The notes below the pieces were generated by a model. That model had not been told where the DNA came from. It searched no databases and saw only the letters and a list, made by a program, of their open reading frames with translations. From Myxococcota bacterium (lineage in GTDB: Bacteria; Myxococcota_A; UBA9042; DTJE01): 42,665 nucleotides of DNA. The stretch covers positions 1-42,665 of the forward strand of contig JARKOL010000126.1 of assembly GCA_029975745.1 (NCBI GenBank), read 5' to 3'. Shown here in pieces: positions 9,408 to 18,391 of this stretch. The stretch's first letter is position 1, and every line of letters begins with the position of its first letter. A program made the position numbers and the translations under genes.

Positions 9408-11720
9408 CTACCACCGTTCCGGACCATGACACATCGGGTCGCAGGTCCGCGTTCCGGCATCCCAGGTCCCGTTTCGAATCGCCACGTCCACCTTGCCGTC
9501 CAGGTGTTTCAGCGTGTCCAGGATCGCGGTGCCGAGCGTGTTCGTGACCCCCATGTGGCACCAGGTGCAGTCCGCCGCGATGCCGTTGTGATCCTCGTAG
9601 TTGCCGGGATGCTTCCCGGTCTTCGGGGGCAGGCCGTGACACGCGTCGCAGGACGACTGGGAGCCGTCCACCACGTTCCAGATCGGGGTCTGGTGCTTGC
9701 CGCCGACCAGGTCCGCTCCGTGGCAGTAGGTGTTGGTGCAGGTCCCTGCGACCCGGTCGAAGGACGGCGCCAGGCCTCCGGTCGTGGACAGGTCGCCGAA
9801 CACGACCTCGGCGGGACGCAGCGTGTCCATGTGCCCCGGGCTGGTCCACGTCGCGGGCACGATGTGACACGCGTCGCAGTCCAGGGGCACGGTGACGCCC
9901 CGGGTCGCCCGCAGGTGCGCCTGGTGCGCGCCCACCGTCATCAGCGCCGTGTCCGTGCCGCCTTCCAGATCGCGGGGCGGCGCGTCGTTGTCCAGCCCGC
10001 CATGGCAGGCGTTGCACTGGGGCGACGCATTGTGCTGGACCACGCCATCGATGTGCGTGGCGTTGCCCGGCCGCAGGCCCCCGTCCACCGTGGCCGTCGC
10101 CTCGTGGCAGGTGCCGCAGGCCGGCACGTTCGCCGGATGCGTCCCGCCCGGAGGCAGTCCGTGGCAGGAACCGCAGGCCACCTGGGAGCCGTCCACGGTC
10201 GTCCACAGCGGCGCAGTCCGACTTCCCCCGTCCAGAGTGGCGCCATGACAGTAGGTGTTCGCGCAGGTGACAGTGCCGCCGTCCCAGGTGGGCTGGGCCC
10301 CGCCGGCGACCGACAGGCCCCCGAACACGACCTGGACGGTGCCGTCCAGGTGTCCGGCATCATCGACCGCCGCCGGCACCACGTGGCACGACGTGCAGAC
10401 CACGGGCTGCCCGATGCATTGCAGGGCCAGCAGGTGCGCCTGATGGGCGCCCACCGAGCGCAGCGCCGTGTCGTTCCGCCCCAGCGTGTCCACCGGCGGG
10501 GCGGGATTGTCGGTGCTGCCGTGGCACGAGTTGCAGGTGCCGCCGGCCGTCACCTGGACGACCCCGTCGATGTGCTGGGCCGGCTTCGCAATCCGGCCGT
10601 CGGCCCCGACCGTGTCGTGGCAGTTCGCGCAGTTCGCCCCGGCCGGGTGGGCACCGCCCGACCGCAACGTCGCCGGCGCCATCCCGTGGCACGTGCCGCA
10701 CGCATCCTGGGTCCCGTCCACCTTCGTCCACTTCGGCGCCGTCACCGAGCCCCCGTCCAGGGTCGCCCCGTGGCAGTAGGAACCGGCGCAGGTCTCGGTG
10801 GCGACGTCCCAGGTCGGCGTCGCGCCGTCCAGCCGGCCCCAGGCGCCGAAGACGACCTGGGTCGTCCCGTCCAGATGGCCGGGCGACTCCAGTTCGGAGG
10901 GGACGAGGTGGCAGTCCGCGCACGTCAGCGCCGGCGCCAGCGTCGTGCCCTTCAGGTGTGCCTGATGGGCCCCCACGGTTCGCAGCGTGGTGTCCGAGCG
11001 CCCCGCCAGATCGACCGGCGGCGCGGCGTTGGCCGCGTTGCCGTGACAGGAGTTGCACGCGGTCCCGCCCCGGGCCTGGACCTTGCCGTCGATGTGCAGA
11101 TCGGGTCGCGCAATCGAGCCGTCGGCGGCCACGGTTTCGTGGCACATCGCGCAGTTGGCTCCGGCCGGGTGCGCCCCGCCCGAGCGGACCGTGGCCGGCC
11201 CCAGCCCGTGGCAGGAGCCGCAAACGACCTGCCCGGAGGGATTGTCCGCGTTCCAGGTCGGCTCGACGTTCGTCCCCCCGTCGAGGCCCGCGCCGTGACA
11301 TGCCACGTTGCGGCAGGTGACCCGCGCCGTTTCGCCGGTGCCATTCGCCACCACCTCGGGCACCAGGCCCCGGGCAATCGCGATGCCGACGAAACGAACC
11401 TCGGCCGGCAGCGCCGAGTCGATGTGTCCTACCGAATCCAGTTCGTCCGGGATGCGGTGGCAGGTCACGCAGGAGACCGAAGCCCCCAGCACCCCCCCCA
11501 CCAGGTGCGCCTGATGCGCGCCCACGCCGCGGAACGTCCGCTCGACGTTGCCGCGGCTGTCCGGTGCCGGTGCCCAGGGCGCCTGCGTACCGTGGCACCC
11601 GGCGCACGCTTCCTGCGGAGGCACGTCGGCCCCGCCCTCCGCGTCCCGGTACTCGGAACACCCCACCATCCCCCAGGCCACGCAGGCCGCCATCGCGACC
11701 CCGAACGTCCGCTTGCCCAT
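9408..11720 (-). CDS. Modular multiheme lipoprotein cytochrome with CX2CH, CX4CH and one CX3CH motif
   Basis: Start MGKRTFGVAMAACVAWGMVGC at 11720, lipobox. 16 CXXCH plus four CX4CH (CRNVACH, CAGSYCH, CANTYCH, CTNTYCH) plus terminal CDPMCH. Resembles the Geobacter-type CxxxxCH/CxxCH domain family. Confidence 0.88.
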   Translation of the reverse strand: MGKRTFGVAMAACVAWGMVGCSEYRDAEGGADVPPQEACAGCHGTQAPWAPAPDSRGNVERTFRGVGAHQAHLVGGVLGASVSCVTCHRIPDELDSVGHIDSALPAEVRFVGIAIARGLVPEVVANGTGETARVTCRNVACHGAGLDGGTNVEPTWNADNPSGQVVCGSCHGLGPATVRSGGAHPAGANCAMCHETVAADGSIARPDLHIDGKVQARGGTACNSCHGNAANAAPPVDLAGRSDTTLRTVGAHQAHLKGTTLAPALTCADCHLVPSELESPGHLDGTTQVVFGAWGRLDGATPTWDVATETCAGSYCHGATLDGGSVTAPKWTKVDGTQDACGTCHGMAPATLRSGGAHPAGANCANCHDTVGADGRIAKPAQHIDGVVQVTAGGTCNSCHGSTDNPAPPVDTLGRNDTALRSVGAHQAHLLALQCIGQPVVCTSCHVVPAAVDDAGHLDGTVQVVFGGLSVAGGAQPTWDGGTVTCANTYCHGATLDGGSRTAPLWTTVDGSQVACGSCHGLPPGGTHPANVPACGTCHEATATVDGGLRPGNATHIDGVVQHNASPQCNACHGGLDNDAPPRDLEGGTDTALMTVGAHQAHLRATRGVTVPLDCDACHIVPATWTSPGHMDTLRPAEVVFGDLSTTGGLAPSFDRVAGTCTNTYCHGADLVGGKHQTPIWNVVDGSQSSCDACHGLPPKTGKHPGNYEDHNGIAADCTWCHMGVTNTLGTAILDTLKHLDGKVDVAIRNGTWDAGTRTCDPMCHGPERW

Positions 11721-11798
11721 GTCGCAGACCTCTCGGCTCAACCCCGGTTGCTCGGCGACCCGCCCGGACCCCGGACGACCGCACCTTGGCGAGGTCGG

Positions 11799-11828
11799 AT
11801 TATAGGATGAGGGCCGTTCGATTGACAC
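11799..11828 (-). promoter_or_regulatory. Candidate sigma70-type promoter for the multiheme cytochrome cluster
   Basis: Minus strand: perfect -10 TATAAT (11799-11804), 18-nt spacer, -35 GTGTCA (11823-11828). It lies in the divergent intergenic region 11721-11970. Confidence 0.5.
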
Positions 11829-11970
11829 CCTTTTTCGGCCGAGAAAGTCCGGATTGGACGGCCGTCCCCTCGGCGCACGCCTGGCCGCGGCTTGACCCCG
11901 CGACGACCCGGGCCTACCATGCGGGACGCCCGGCCCTCGGGAGCCGGCACGCCGTCGTCGGAGGACGTCC

Positions 11971-12606
11971 ATGCTGACGGAGCGACTGCTTCAGGTGACC
12001 CTGGTCGGCAGCGAGTGGGTGCTGTACCTGCTGCTGTTCCTGTCGGTGGCGTCGATCGCCATGATGGTCGAGCGGGCCCTGTTCTTCAGGGCCAGCCGCA
12101 TCGCGTGGGACCGTCTGCTGGAACGCACCGAACCCCTGCTGCACGCCGGCCAGGTCGGGACCATCGAGGAGGTCGTCCGGACATGGCCCGGCCCCGAGGT
12201 CGAGGTGCTGCGCGCCGTGTTCGACGGGGCGGCCCGGGGCCCGGCGGCGATGGAGAAACTGGTCCACGCGGCCCTGCTGAACGAGCAGCAGCGGATGGAG
12301 CGGCGCATCGCGTTCCTGGGCACCATGGGCAACAACGCTCCCTTCATTGGCCTGTTCGGCACCGTCCTGGGGATCATTCGCGCATTCCGGGACTTGTCCC
12401 TGGACGTCAAGGGGGGCGCGAACGTCGTCATGGCCGGCATCTCCGAGGCCCTGATCGCCACCGCCGTCGGGTTGTTCGTCGCGATCCCGGCGGTCATCGC
12501 GTACAACTACTTCATGCGACGCAGCGCCCGCGCCAGCGTCCGCGCACAGTCCGTGGCCAGCCGATTGATGGCGCTGCTGCCCGCGCGACAAGATGTTCAG
12601 GTCTGA
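11971..12606 (+). CDS. MotA/TolQ/ExbB-type proton channel family protein
   Basis: GGAGG RBS 6 nt before ATG. Motifs FLGTMGNNAPFIGLFGTVLGIIRAF and GISEALIATAVGLFVAIPAVIAYNYF. Confidence 0.9.
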   Translation: MLTERLLQVTLVGSEWVLYLLLFLSVASIAMMVERALFFRASRIAWDRLLERTEPLLHAGQVGTIEEVVRTWPGPEVEVLRAVFDGAARGPAAMEKLVHAALLNEQQRMERRIAFLGTMGNNAPFIGLFGTVLGIIRAFRDLSLDVKGGANVVMAGISEALIATAVGLFVAIPAVIAYNYFMRRSARASVRAQSVASRLMALLPARQDVQV

Positions 12607-12609
12607 GGC

Positions 12610-12639
12610 TTGGCGTTCACACGAAACCCCTGATAGAAT
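12610..12639 (+). promoter_or_regulatory. Candidate promoter upstream of histidine kinase
   Basis: TTGGCG (12610-12615), 18-nt spacer, TAGAAT (12634-12639). Confidence 0.4.
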
Positions 12640-12701
12640 GCATCCACCGTGCAGTTGCGGTCACTCTGCCATGCGTGCAAGCGCGGCGCGCCGCCAGTGA
12701 G

Positions 12702-14051
12702 GTGCCAGTGGGTCCGGATGCTTCCAACATTGCCGATGACGGCAACCTGCTACGAACCGTGCTGGCGCTTTCCGACGCCATGGCCGGACTGAACCGAACC
12801 CTGGACACCCAGGCGGTGTACCGGGCCGTGTCCGCCTGCGCCGAGAAGGACCGCGGCATCGTGATGGGGTGGATGGGCCTGGTGGACGCCCAACAGCGGG
12901 TTCTGGTACCGGTCGCCTGGTGGGGAAGCGAGGACGGCTACCTGAAGGACATCCGAGTGACGGTGGATGGGTCCACGCTGGCGGGGGGACCGGGAGGCCG
13001 GGCCTTCGCCACGGGCCTGCCGGCTGTCGTGGACTCGATCGACGACCCGTCCTTTTCCCCCTGGCGACAGGAGGCGTCGCAGCGCGGGTTTCGCGCGGTC
13101 GCGGGCCTGCCCGTCCACGACACCGAGGGACAGGTCTTCGGCGTGCTGGTCCTGTACAGCGATCACGAAGGGTACTTCACGCCCATGCGGACCGCGCTGT
13201 ACACCCTTTTCGCGCGATCCGCCGGCCTTGCAATCCAGAACGCCCGGCTGGTCGAGCGGATGGAGAACCAGGCCCAGGAACTGGAACGCCGGGTCCGGGA
13301 ACGCACCGGGGAACTCGAGAAGCTGAATGCGGAACTTCGGGAGGCGAATCTTCAACTGCTGGAATCCGCCCGCTACAAGTCGGACTTCCTGTCCAGCATG
13401 TCCCATGAGCTGCGGTCCCCGTTGACGGCCATCCTCGGGTTCTCCGAGGTCCTGCGCGACGAGCTGTATGGCCCCCTGAACGCGAAACAGAAGGAGCACT
13501 CGGGTCATATCTGGCAGGCGGGCCGCCATCTGCTGGACACGATCGACGACATCCTGGAACTGTCGCGCATCGAGGCGGGCCGCACCGAACTGGACATCGG
13601 ACGCTGCTACCCAAGGCAGGTCTTCGAGGCGGCGGGCACGATGCTGTCCCAGTTGGCGACCACCCACGGCGTCGTGCTGGAATGGGCGGTCGATCCATCC
13701 GCCGAAGTCGCCATCGAGGCGGACGCCCGGAAGCTGAAGCAGGCCCTCTTCAACCTCGGTTCGCGCCTGCTGAAGCTGGCGGGTAGCGGAGGCAGGGTCT
13801 GGATGCACGCCGACGTCGTCGCGGACCGGCTGCACTTCGACCTGTCCTGGAGTCGCGGCGGCGAGGGCGGCAACGCCCCGGCCCCCAACCCCATCACCGG
13901 GTTCGGCGTGTCCTTGTCCCAGCAACTGGTCCGACTGCACGGGGGCGAAACGACCTACGAAACCCCGACGAACGCCGCGGGACGCTACCGCCTGGACCTG
14001 CCGTTGAAGGCGATTCCATCCGAGGTTCCTGCCCCGACCTCCCAGGAGTGA
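12702..14051 (+). CDS. GAF-domain sensor histidine kinase with degenerate ATP-binding domain
   Basis: ORF frame 11892..14051; likely GTG start at 12702 or 12708. GAF-like region, coiled coil, H-box SSMSHELRSPLTAILGF intact. N- and G1-boxes not recognisable. Confidence 0.8.
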   Translation: MPVGPDASNIADDGNLLRTVLALSDAMAGLNRTLDTQAVYRAVSACAEKDRGIVMGWMGLVDAQQRVLVPVAWWGSEDGYLKDIRVTVDGSTLAGGPGGRAFATGLPAVVDSIDDPSFSPWRQEASQRGFRAVAGLPVHDTEGQVFGVLVLYSDHEGYFTPMRTALYTLFARSAGLAIQNARLVERMENQAQELERRVRERTGELEKLNAELREANLQLLESARYKSDFLSSMSHELRSPLTAILGFSEVLRDELYGPLNAKQKEHSGHIWQAGRHLLDTIDDILELSRIEAGRTELDIGRCYPRQVFEAAGTMLSQLATTHGVVLEWAVDPSAEVAIEADARKLKQALFNLGSRLLKLAGSGGRVWMHADVVADRLHFDLSWSRGGEGGNAPAPNPITGFGVSLSQQLVRLHGGETTYETPTNAAGRYRLDLPLKAIPSEVPAPTSQE

Positions 14052-14055
14052 GACG

Positions 14056-15576
14056 ATGCGACCGCTGCGGATCCTGTTGGTGGACGATTCCGACCAGAAC
14101 CGGGTTCTGATCCGGGCCATCCTCGAGGCGGACGGCTTCGAGGTCACCGAGGCCATCGACGGGGATCAGGCCCTGGCCACCGCCCGGTCGCAGTCCTTCG
14201 ACCTGATGATCCTGGATCTGGTGCTGCCGGGAAAGGACGGCTTCGCGGTGCTGGCCGAGTTGAAGCACTCGCACCGGGCGGGCGAGATGCCGGTGCTGGT
14301 CATGAGCGCCCTGGATGATGAGCCATCGAGGATCCGCGCCCTGGAACTGGGGGCTTCGGACTTCCTGAACCGCCCAGCCGGTCGAGCCGAACTGTCGGTG
14401 CGCGTGCGCGGGCTGGTCCGGACCAAGATTCTCCAGGAGCGACTGGACGATTCGTTCTCGAAGCTGACGGCACTGGGACGCAACGCCGAGGTCCACCTGG
14501 CGGAACTGAAGGCGACGGGGCGCCTGGCAGCGGACCCGCTGCCGGCACTGGTCGAGCAGTTGCGAGCGGCCAGCAAGGTCGGACGGGACCCGGACCTGAT
14601 CGTCGCGTTCGAGCGACAGAACGGCTCGTTCGACGGGCGGGTGTTCCTGGGAACCCTGGAGGTCCGTCAGGCGCGCCTGGAGAACGCGCCCGCCATTCCG
14701 GCCGCGCCGGCGTGCACGTTGTCCGATGTCGGCATGTGGAACGAGGGCAGCTCGGACCCGGATCCGTGGGTCCACTCGATCCGAAGCGCCCTGGAGCCGG
14801 GCGTCGGGCCGGTCCACAGCATGGCGTACTGCGTCGCGCCGGGACGCGTCCTGGCCGCGGTCAACTATCCTGGCGGCGTCGATGCCTTCGACGTCGAGGT
14901 CGTCCGCGGGTTCGCGCTGCACTGGGAATTCGTGCGACGCGTCGTGACGGCATCCCGGGAGATCGAGGAGGCGTTCGAGTACACCGTCGGGGCGTTGTCC
15001 CGCGCCGCCGAGGCCAACGACGCCCACGTCGGAGCGCACCTGAACCGCGTCAACGCGTACAGCAGCATGCTGGCGGAACTGATCGACATGCCGCCGTCCT
15101 TCGTGCGCGCCATCCGCGTCCAGGCCCAGTTGCACGACGTCGGGAAGCTGCAGATTCCCGTGAATCTGCTGAACAAGCCCGGCGAGCTGACCCCGGCCGA
15201 GATGGAGATCCTGAAGGAACACACCACGCACGGCGCGCGCATCCTGGGCGATCACCCCCGGCTGGCCATGGCGGCAAGCATCGCGTTGTCCCACCACGAG
15301 CGATGGGACGGGACGGGCTACCCCCGAGGACTGCGAGGCGAGGACATCCCGATCGAGGGACGCATCGTCAAGCTGGCGGACGTCTACGACGCCTTGCGAT
15401 GCGAGCGGCCCTACAAGCCGGCGCTGAGCCACCGCTTCGCCGTCGAGGTCATCACGCGAGGGGACGGCCGCATCAAGCCGACCCACTTCGACCCGACGCT
15501 GCTGGACGCGTTCCGGCGTGCCACGCCCCGATTCTCGGAAGTTCACGAGGAGTTGCGGGCCCACAACGGCTTCTAG
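14056..15576 (+). CDS. Response regulator: REC, GAF-like linker and HD-GYP phosphodiesterase
   Basis: REC: ILLVDDSDQN..., LMILDLVLPGKDG. HD-GYP: LHDVGKLQIP, HHERWDGTGYPRGL. RBS CAGGAG before ATG. Confidence 0.9.
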   Translation: MRPLRILLVDDSDQNRVLIRAILEADGFEVTEAIDGDQALATARSQSFDLMILDLVLPGKDGFAVLAELKHSHRAGEMPVLVMSALDDEPSRIRALELGASDFLNRPAGRAELSVRVRGLVRTKILQERLDDSFSKLTALGRNAEVHLAELKATGRLAADPLPALVEQLRAASKVGRDPDLIVAFERQNGSFDGRVFLGTLEVRQARLENAPAIPAAPACTLSDVGMWNEGSSDPDPWVHSIRSALEPGVGPVHSMAYCVAPGRVLAAVNYPGGVDAFDVEVVRGFALHWEFVRRVVTASREIEEAFEYTVGALSRAAEANDAHVGAHLNRVNAYSSMLAELIDMPPSFVRAIRVQAQLHDVGKLQIPVNLLNKPGELTPAEMEILKEHTTHGARILGDHPRLAMAASIALSHHERWDGTGYPRGLRGEDIPIEGRIVKLADVYDALRCERPYKPALSHRFAVEVITRGDGRIKPTHFDPTLLDAFRRATPRFSEVHEELRAHNGF

Positions 15577-15586
15577 AACGCCGAGA

Positions 15587-16774
15587 TCAGGCCCCCTTGA
15601 AGGCGCGACGAAGGCGGACGGCGGCCTGTTCCACCTGTTCCAGGTCGGGCACCAGTGCGAAGCGCGCATGGAGGGCGCCGGGGTTCGTGCCGTCGGCCAG
15701 AGGCTCGCCCAGGGCGGGACCGGGACTGCACACGACGGCGACCGACGGGTCCAGCAGCCGCTTGGCGAACGCCAGCCCGTCCATGCCTTCCGGAACCCGC
15801 GGCCACAGATACAGCGTCGCGTCGGGGTCGGGGACGTCGCATCCGATGTCCCGCAGCGCCGGCACCAGCACGTCCCGCTTGCGGCGGTACAGGTCGCGCA
15901 TCCCGGCAACGTGGGACTCGTCCGCCAGCGCCGCGATGGCGCCGTCCTGGATGAAGGTCGCCGTGCCCGAATCGACGTTGGTCTTCAGCTTCTTGAACAG
16001 GTCGATGATGCGCGCATCGCCGACCACCCAGCCGACGCGATGGCACGTCATGTTGGACCGCTTGGACAGCGACTGGAACACGATGACGCCGTCGCGGCCG
16101 AACTCCAGGATCGAGCGCGGCGGTCGCTCGGTGAAATAGACCTCGCTGTACGCCTCGTCCGACGCGACAACCAGGCCGTGCCGCGCGGCGAACGCCAGCA
16201 GCCGCGGCCAGAAGTCGTCGGGCGCCACGCGGCCCGCCGGCGAGTTCGGGTAGTTGACCCAGATCAGGCGGGCCTTTGCCAGCACATCGGCCGGGATCGC
16301 GTCCAGGTCCGGCAGGAAGCCGTTGGCGGCCGTCAGCGGATAGTGCCACGGGACGCCCCCGGCGAACCACGTGCCCCGGTTGTAGGGCGGGTAGCCCGGA
16401 CTGGGGCACAGCACCACGTCCCCGGGGTCGATCAGGCAGTTCGGGAACTGGAACACCGCCTCCTTGGACCCGATGGTCGCGCAGACCTCGCGGCCGGGAT
16501 CGACCTCGACGCCGAAGCGCCGCGCCATGAACGCGGACACGGCCCGCCGGAACTCGGGCGCGCCGATGTAGGAGGGATAGCCGTCCCGCGCCCGGGCATC
16601 GACCCCCGCCTGGACCGCGCGGCGCACGACCTCGGGGGTCGGCTCGGTGGGGTCCCCCACCCCGAAATCGATGGGCGCATGGCCCGCCGCCTTCAGTTCG
16701 GCGACCATCCGATCGACTTCCGCGAACGGGTAACCGGGCAGCGCGGCGATCCGCCGGGATGGGCGAATGTCCAT
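15587..16774 (-). CDS. PLP-dependent class I/II aminotransferase (LL-/succinyl-diaminopimelate aminotransferase-like)
   Basis: DFGVGDPTEPTPEVVRRA, GYPSYIGAPEFRRAV, NYPNSPAGRVA, SDEAYSEVYF, SLSKRSNMTCHRVGWVVGD. Confidence 0.88.
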   Translation of the reverse strand: MDIRPSRRIAALPGYPFAEVDRMVAELKAAGHAPIDFGVGDPTEPTPEVVRRAVQAGVDARARDGYPSYIGAPEFRRAVSAFMARRFGVEVDPGREVCATIGSKEAVFQFPNCLIDPGDVVLCPSPGYPPYNRGTWFAGGVPWHYPLTAANGFLPDLDAIPADVLAKARLIWVNYPNSPAGRVAPDDFWPRLLAFAARHGLVVASDEAYSEVYFTERPPRSILEFGRDGVIVFQSLSKRSNMTCHRVGWVVGDARIIDLFKKLKTNVDSGTATFIQDGAIAALADESHVAGMRDLYRRKRDVLVPALRDIGCDVPDPDATLYLWPRVPEGMDGLAFAKRLLDPSVAVVCSPGPALGEPLADGTNPGALHARFALVPDLEQVEQAAVRLRRAFKGA

Positions 16775-16822
16775 GACGTTCTCCTGGCTGGAAGGGAACC
16801 GCGGTCGCGGGACGGACCCGAA

Positions 16823-18070
16823 CTACTGGTTCATCGAGTTCAGGAACTGGCGGTTCGAGTCGTAGCGGGACAGCTTGTCCAGCAGGAACTCCATCGCGTC
16901 CAGGACGTTCAGCGGGTGCAGCAACTGGCGCAGGATCCACATGCGGTTCAGCGCGAGCGGGTCCAGCAGCAGCTCTTCCTTTCGCGTGCCGGACTTGTTG
17001 ATGTCCAGCGTCGGGAAGATGCGCTTCTCCATCAGCTTGCGGTCCAGGTGCAGTTCGCAGTTGCCGGTGCCCTTGAACTCCTCGAAGATGACTTCGTCCA
17101 TGCGCGAGCCGGTGTCGATCAGGGCCGTGCCGATGATCGTCAGGCTGCCGCCGTCCTCGATGTTCCGGGCCGCGCCGAAGAAGCGCTTCGGCTTGTGCAG
17201 CGCGTTGGAATCGACACCGCCGGACAGGATCTTGCCGGACGGCGGAACGACGGTGTTGTACGCGCGGGCCAGACGGGTGATCGAGTCGATCAGGATGACG
17301 ACGTCGCGCTTGTGCTCGACCAGGCGCTTGGCCTTCTCGATGACCATCTCGGCGACCTGCACGTGGCGGGCGGCCGGCTCGTCGAACGTCGAACTGATGA
17401 CTTCGCCCTGCACCGACCGCTCCATGTCGGTCACTTCCTCGGGCCGCTCGTCGATGAGCAGCACGATCAGGTAGACCTCCTTGTGGTTCACGGCGATGGC
17501 GTGGGCCAGATCCTGCAGGATGACGGTCTTGCCGGTGCGCGGCGCGGCGACGACCAGCGTGCGCTGACCCTTGCCCTGCGGACACAGCAGATCGATGACG
17601 CGCGTCGAGTAGTTCTTGGACTCGAACTCCAGATTGAACTTCTCGTTCGGGTACAGGGGCGTCAGGTTGTCGAACAGGGTCTTCGTCTTGGCGACTTCCG
17701 GGTCCTCGTAGTTGATCGCCTCGACCTTCAGCAGCGCGAAGTAGCGCTCGCCGTCCTTCGGGGGCCGGATCTGGCCGGACACCGTGTCGCCGGTGCGCAG
17801 GTTGAATCGGCGAATCTGGGACGGGGACACGTAGATGTCGTCGGACCCCGGCAGGTAGGAGGTGTCCGGGGCGCGCAGGAAGCCGAAGCCTTCCGGCAGC
17901 ACCTGCAGGACGCCTTCGCCGTAGATCATCCCGTTCTGCTCGGTCTGCGCCTGCAGGATGGCGAAGATGAGCTCCTGCTTCCGAAGGCCCCGAGCCCCGT
18001 CGAGGTTCAGATCCTTGGCCAGGTTCAACAGGTCCGCGATCTTCATGTCCTTGAGGTCTTTCAGGTTCAC
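16823..18070 (-). CDS. rho: Transcription termination factor Rho
   Basis: GTG start at 18070 with [74 protein letters not shown]. Confidence 0.96.
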   Translation of the reverse strand: MNLKDLKDMKIADLLNLAKDLNLDGARGLRKQELIFAILQAQTEQNGMIYGEGVLQVLPEGFGFLRAPDTSYLPGSDDIYVSPSQIRRFNLRTGDTVSGQIRPPKDGERYFALLKVEAINYEDPEVAKTKTLFDNLTPLYPNEKFNLEFESKNYSTRVIDLLCPQGKGQRTLVVAAPRTGKTVILQDLAHAIAVNHKEVYLIVLLIDERPEEVTDMERSVQGEVISSTFDEPAARHVQVAEMVIEKAKRLVEHKRDVVILIDSITRLARAYNTVVPPSGKILSGGVDSNALHKPKRFFGAARNIEDGGSLTIIGTALIDTGSRMDEVIFEEFKGTGNCELHLDRKLMEKRIFPTLDINKSGTRKEELLLDPLALNRMWILRQLLHPLNVLDAMEFLLDKLSRYDSNRQFLNSMNQ

Positions 18071-18299
18071 ACGATCCTCCACGTTTTCTTCGGCGCCGAA
18101 CGGTGTTGGACGTGGACGGGCGCCGCCGGAGCCACGTTCTGGTGGGTCTGCCCCCGGCACCATGCCAGCGGGCAAGATCGAAGCCAAAGTAGTAAAACTG
18201 GCCGGGCTGCCGGAAACTGGAATGTGCCAGGCCGAAAAAGGAACCTCGCAGACGTTCGAGACCCGGGAGACCCCCCGAATCCCAGGAAGGTTCGCGGGA

Positions 18300-18328
18300 A
18301 GGCTAACAATCCGGAGACCCGATGTCAA
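18300..18328 (-). promoter_or_regulatory. Candidate rho promoter
   Basis: Minus strand perfect -35 TTGACA (18323-18328), 17-nt spacer, weak -10 TAGCCT (18300-18305), AT-rich upstream. Leaves a leader of over 200 nt before rho. Confidence 0.4.
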
Positions 18329-18391
18329 CAAAAATCAACGGACAACAAATTCAGCACGCACCAGGAATCGGGAGAAGGGACGCCCTGGCGG

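Noticed and set aside
9264-11810. 848-aa + strand ORF over the multiheme gene
   Set aside because: Shadow of the repeated cytochrome modules; the opposite strand carries the heme motifs, lipobox and promoter.
16823-18331. Rho start at 18331 with about 87 extra residues
   Set aside because: Extra N-terminus is low-quality translation of the leader; GTG 18070 has GGAGG spaced 6 nt and begins the conserved [21 protein letters not shown].
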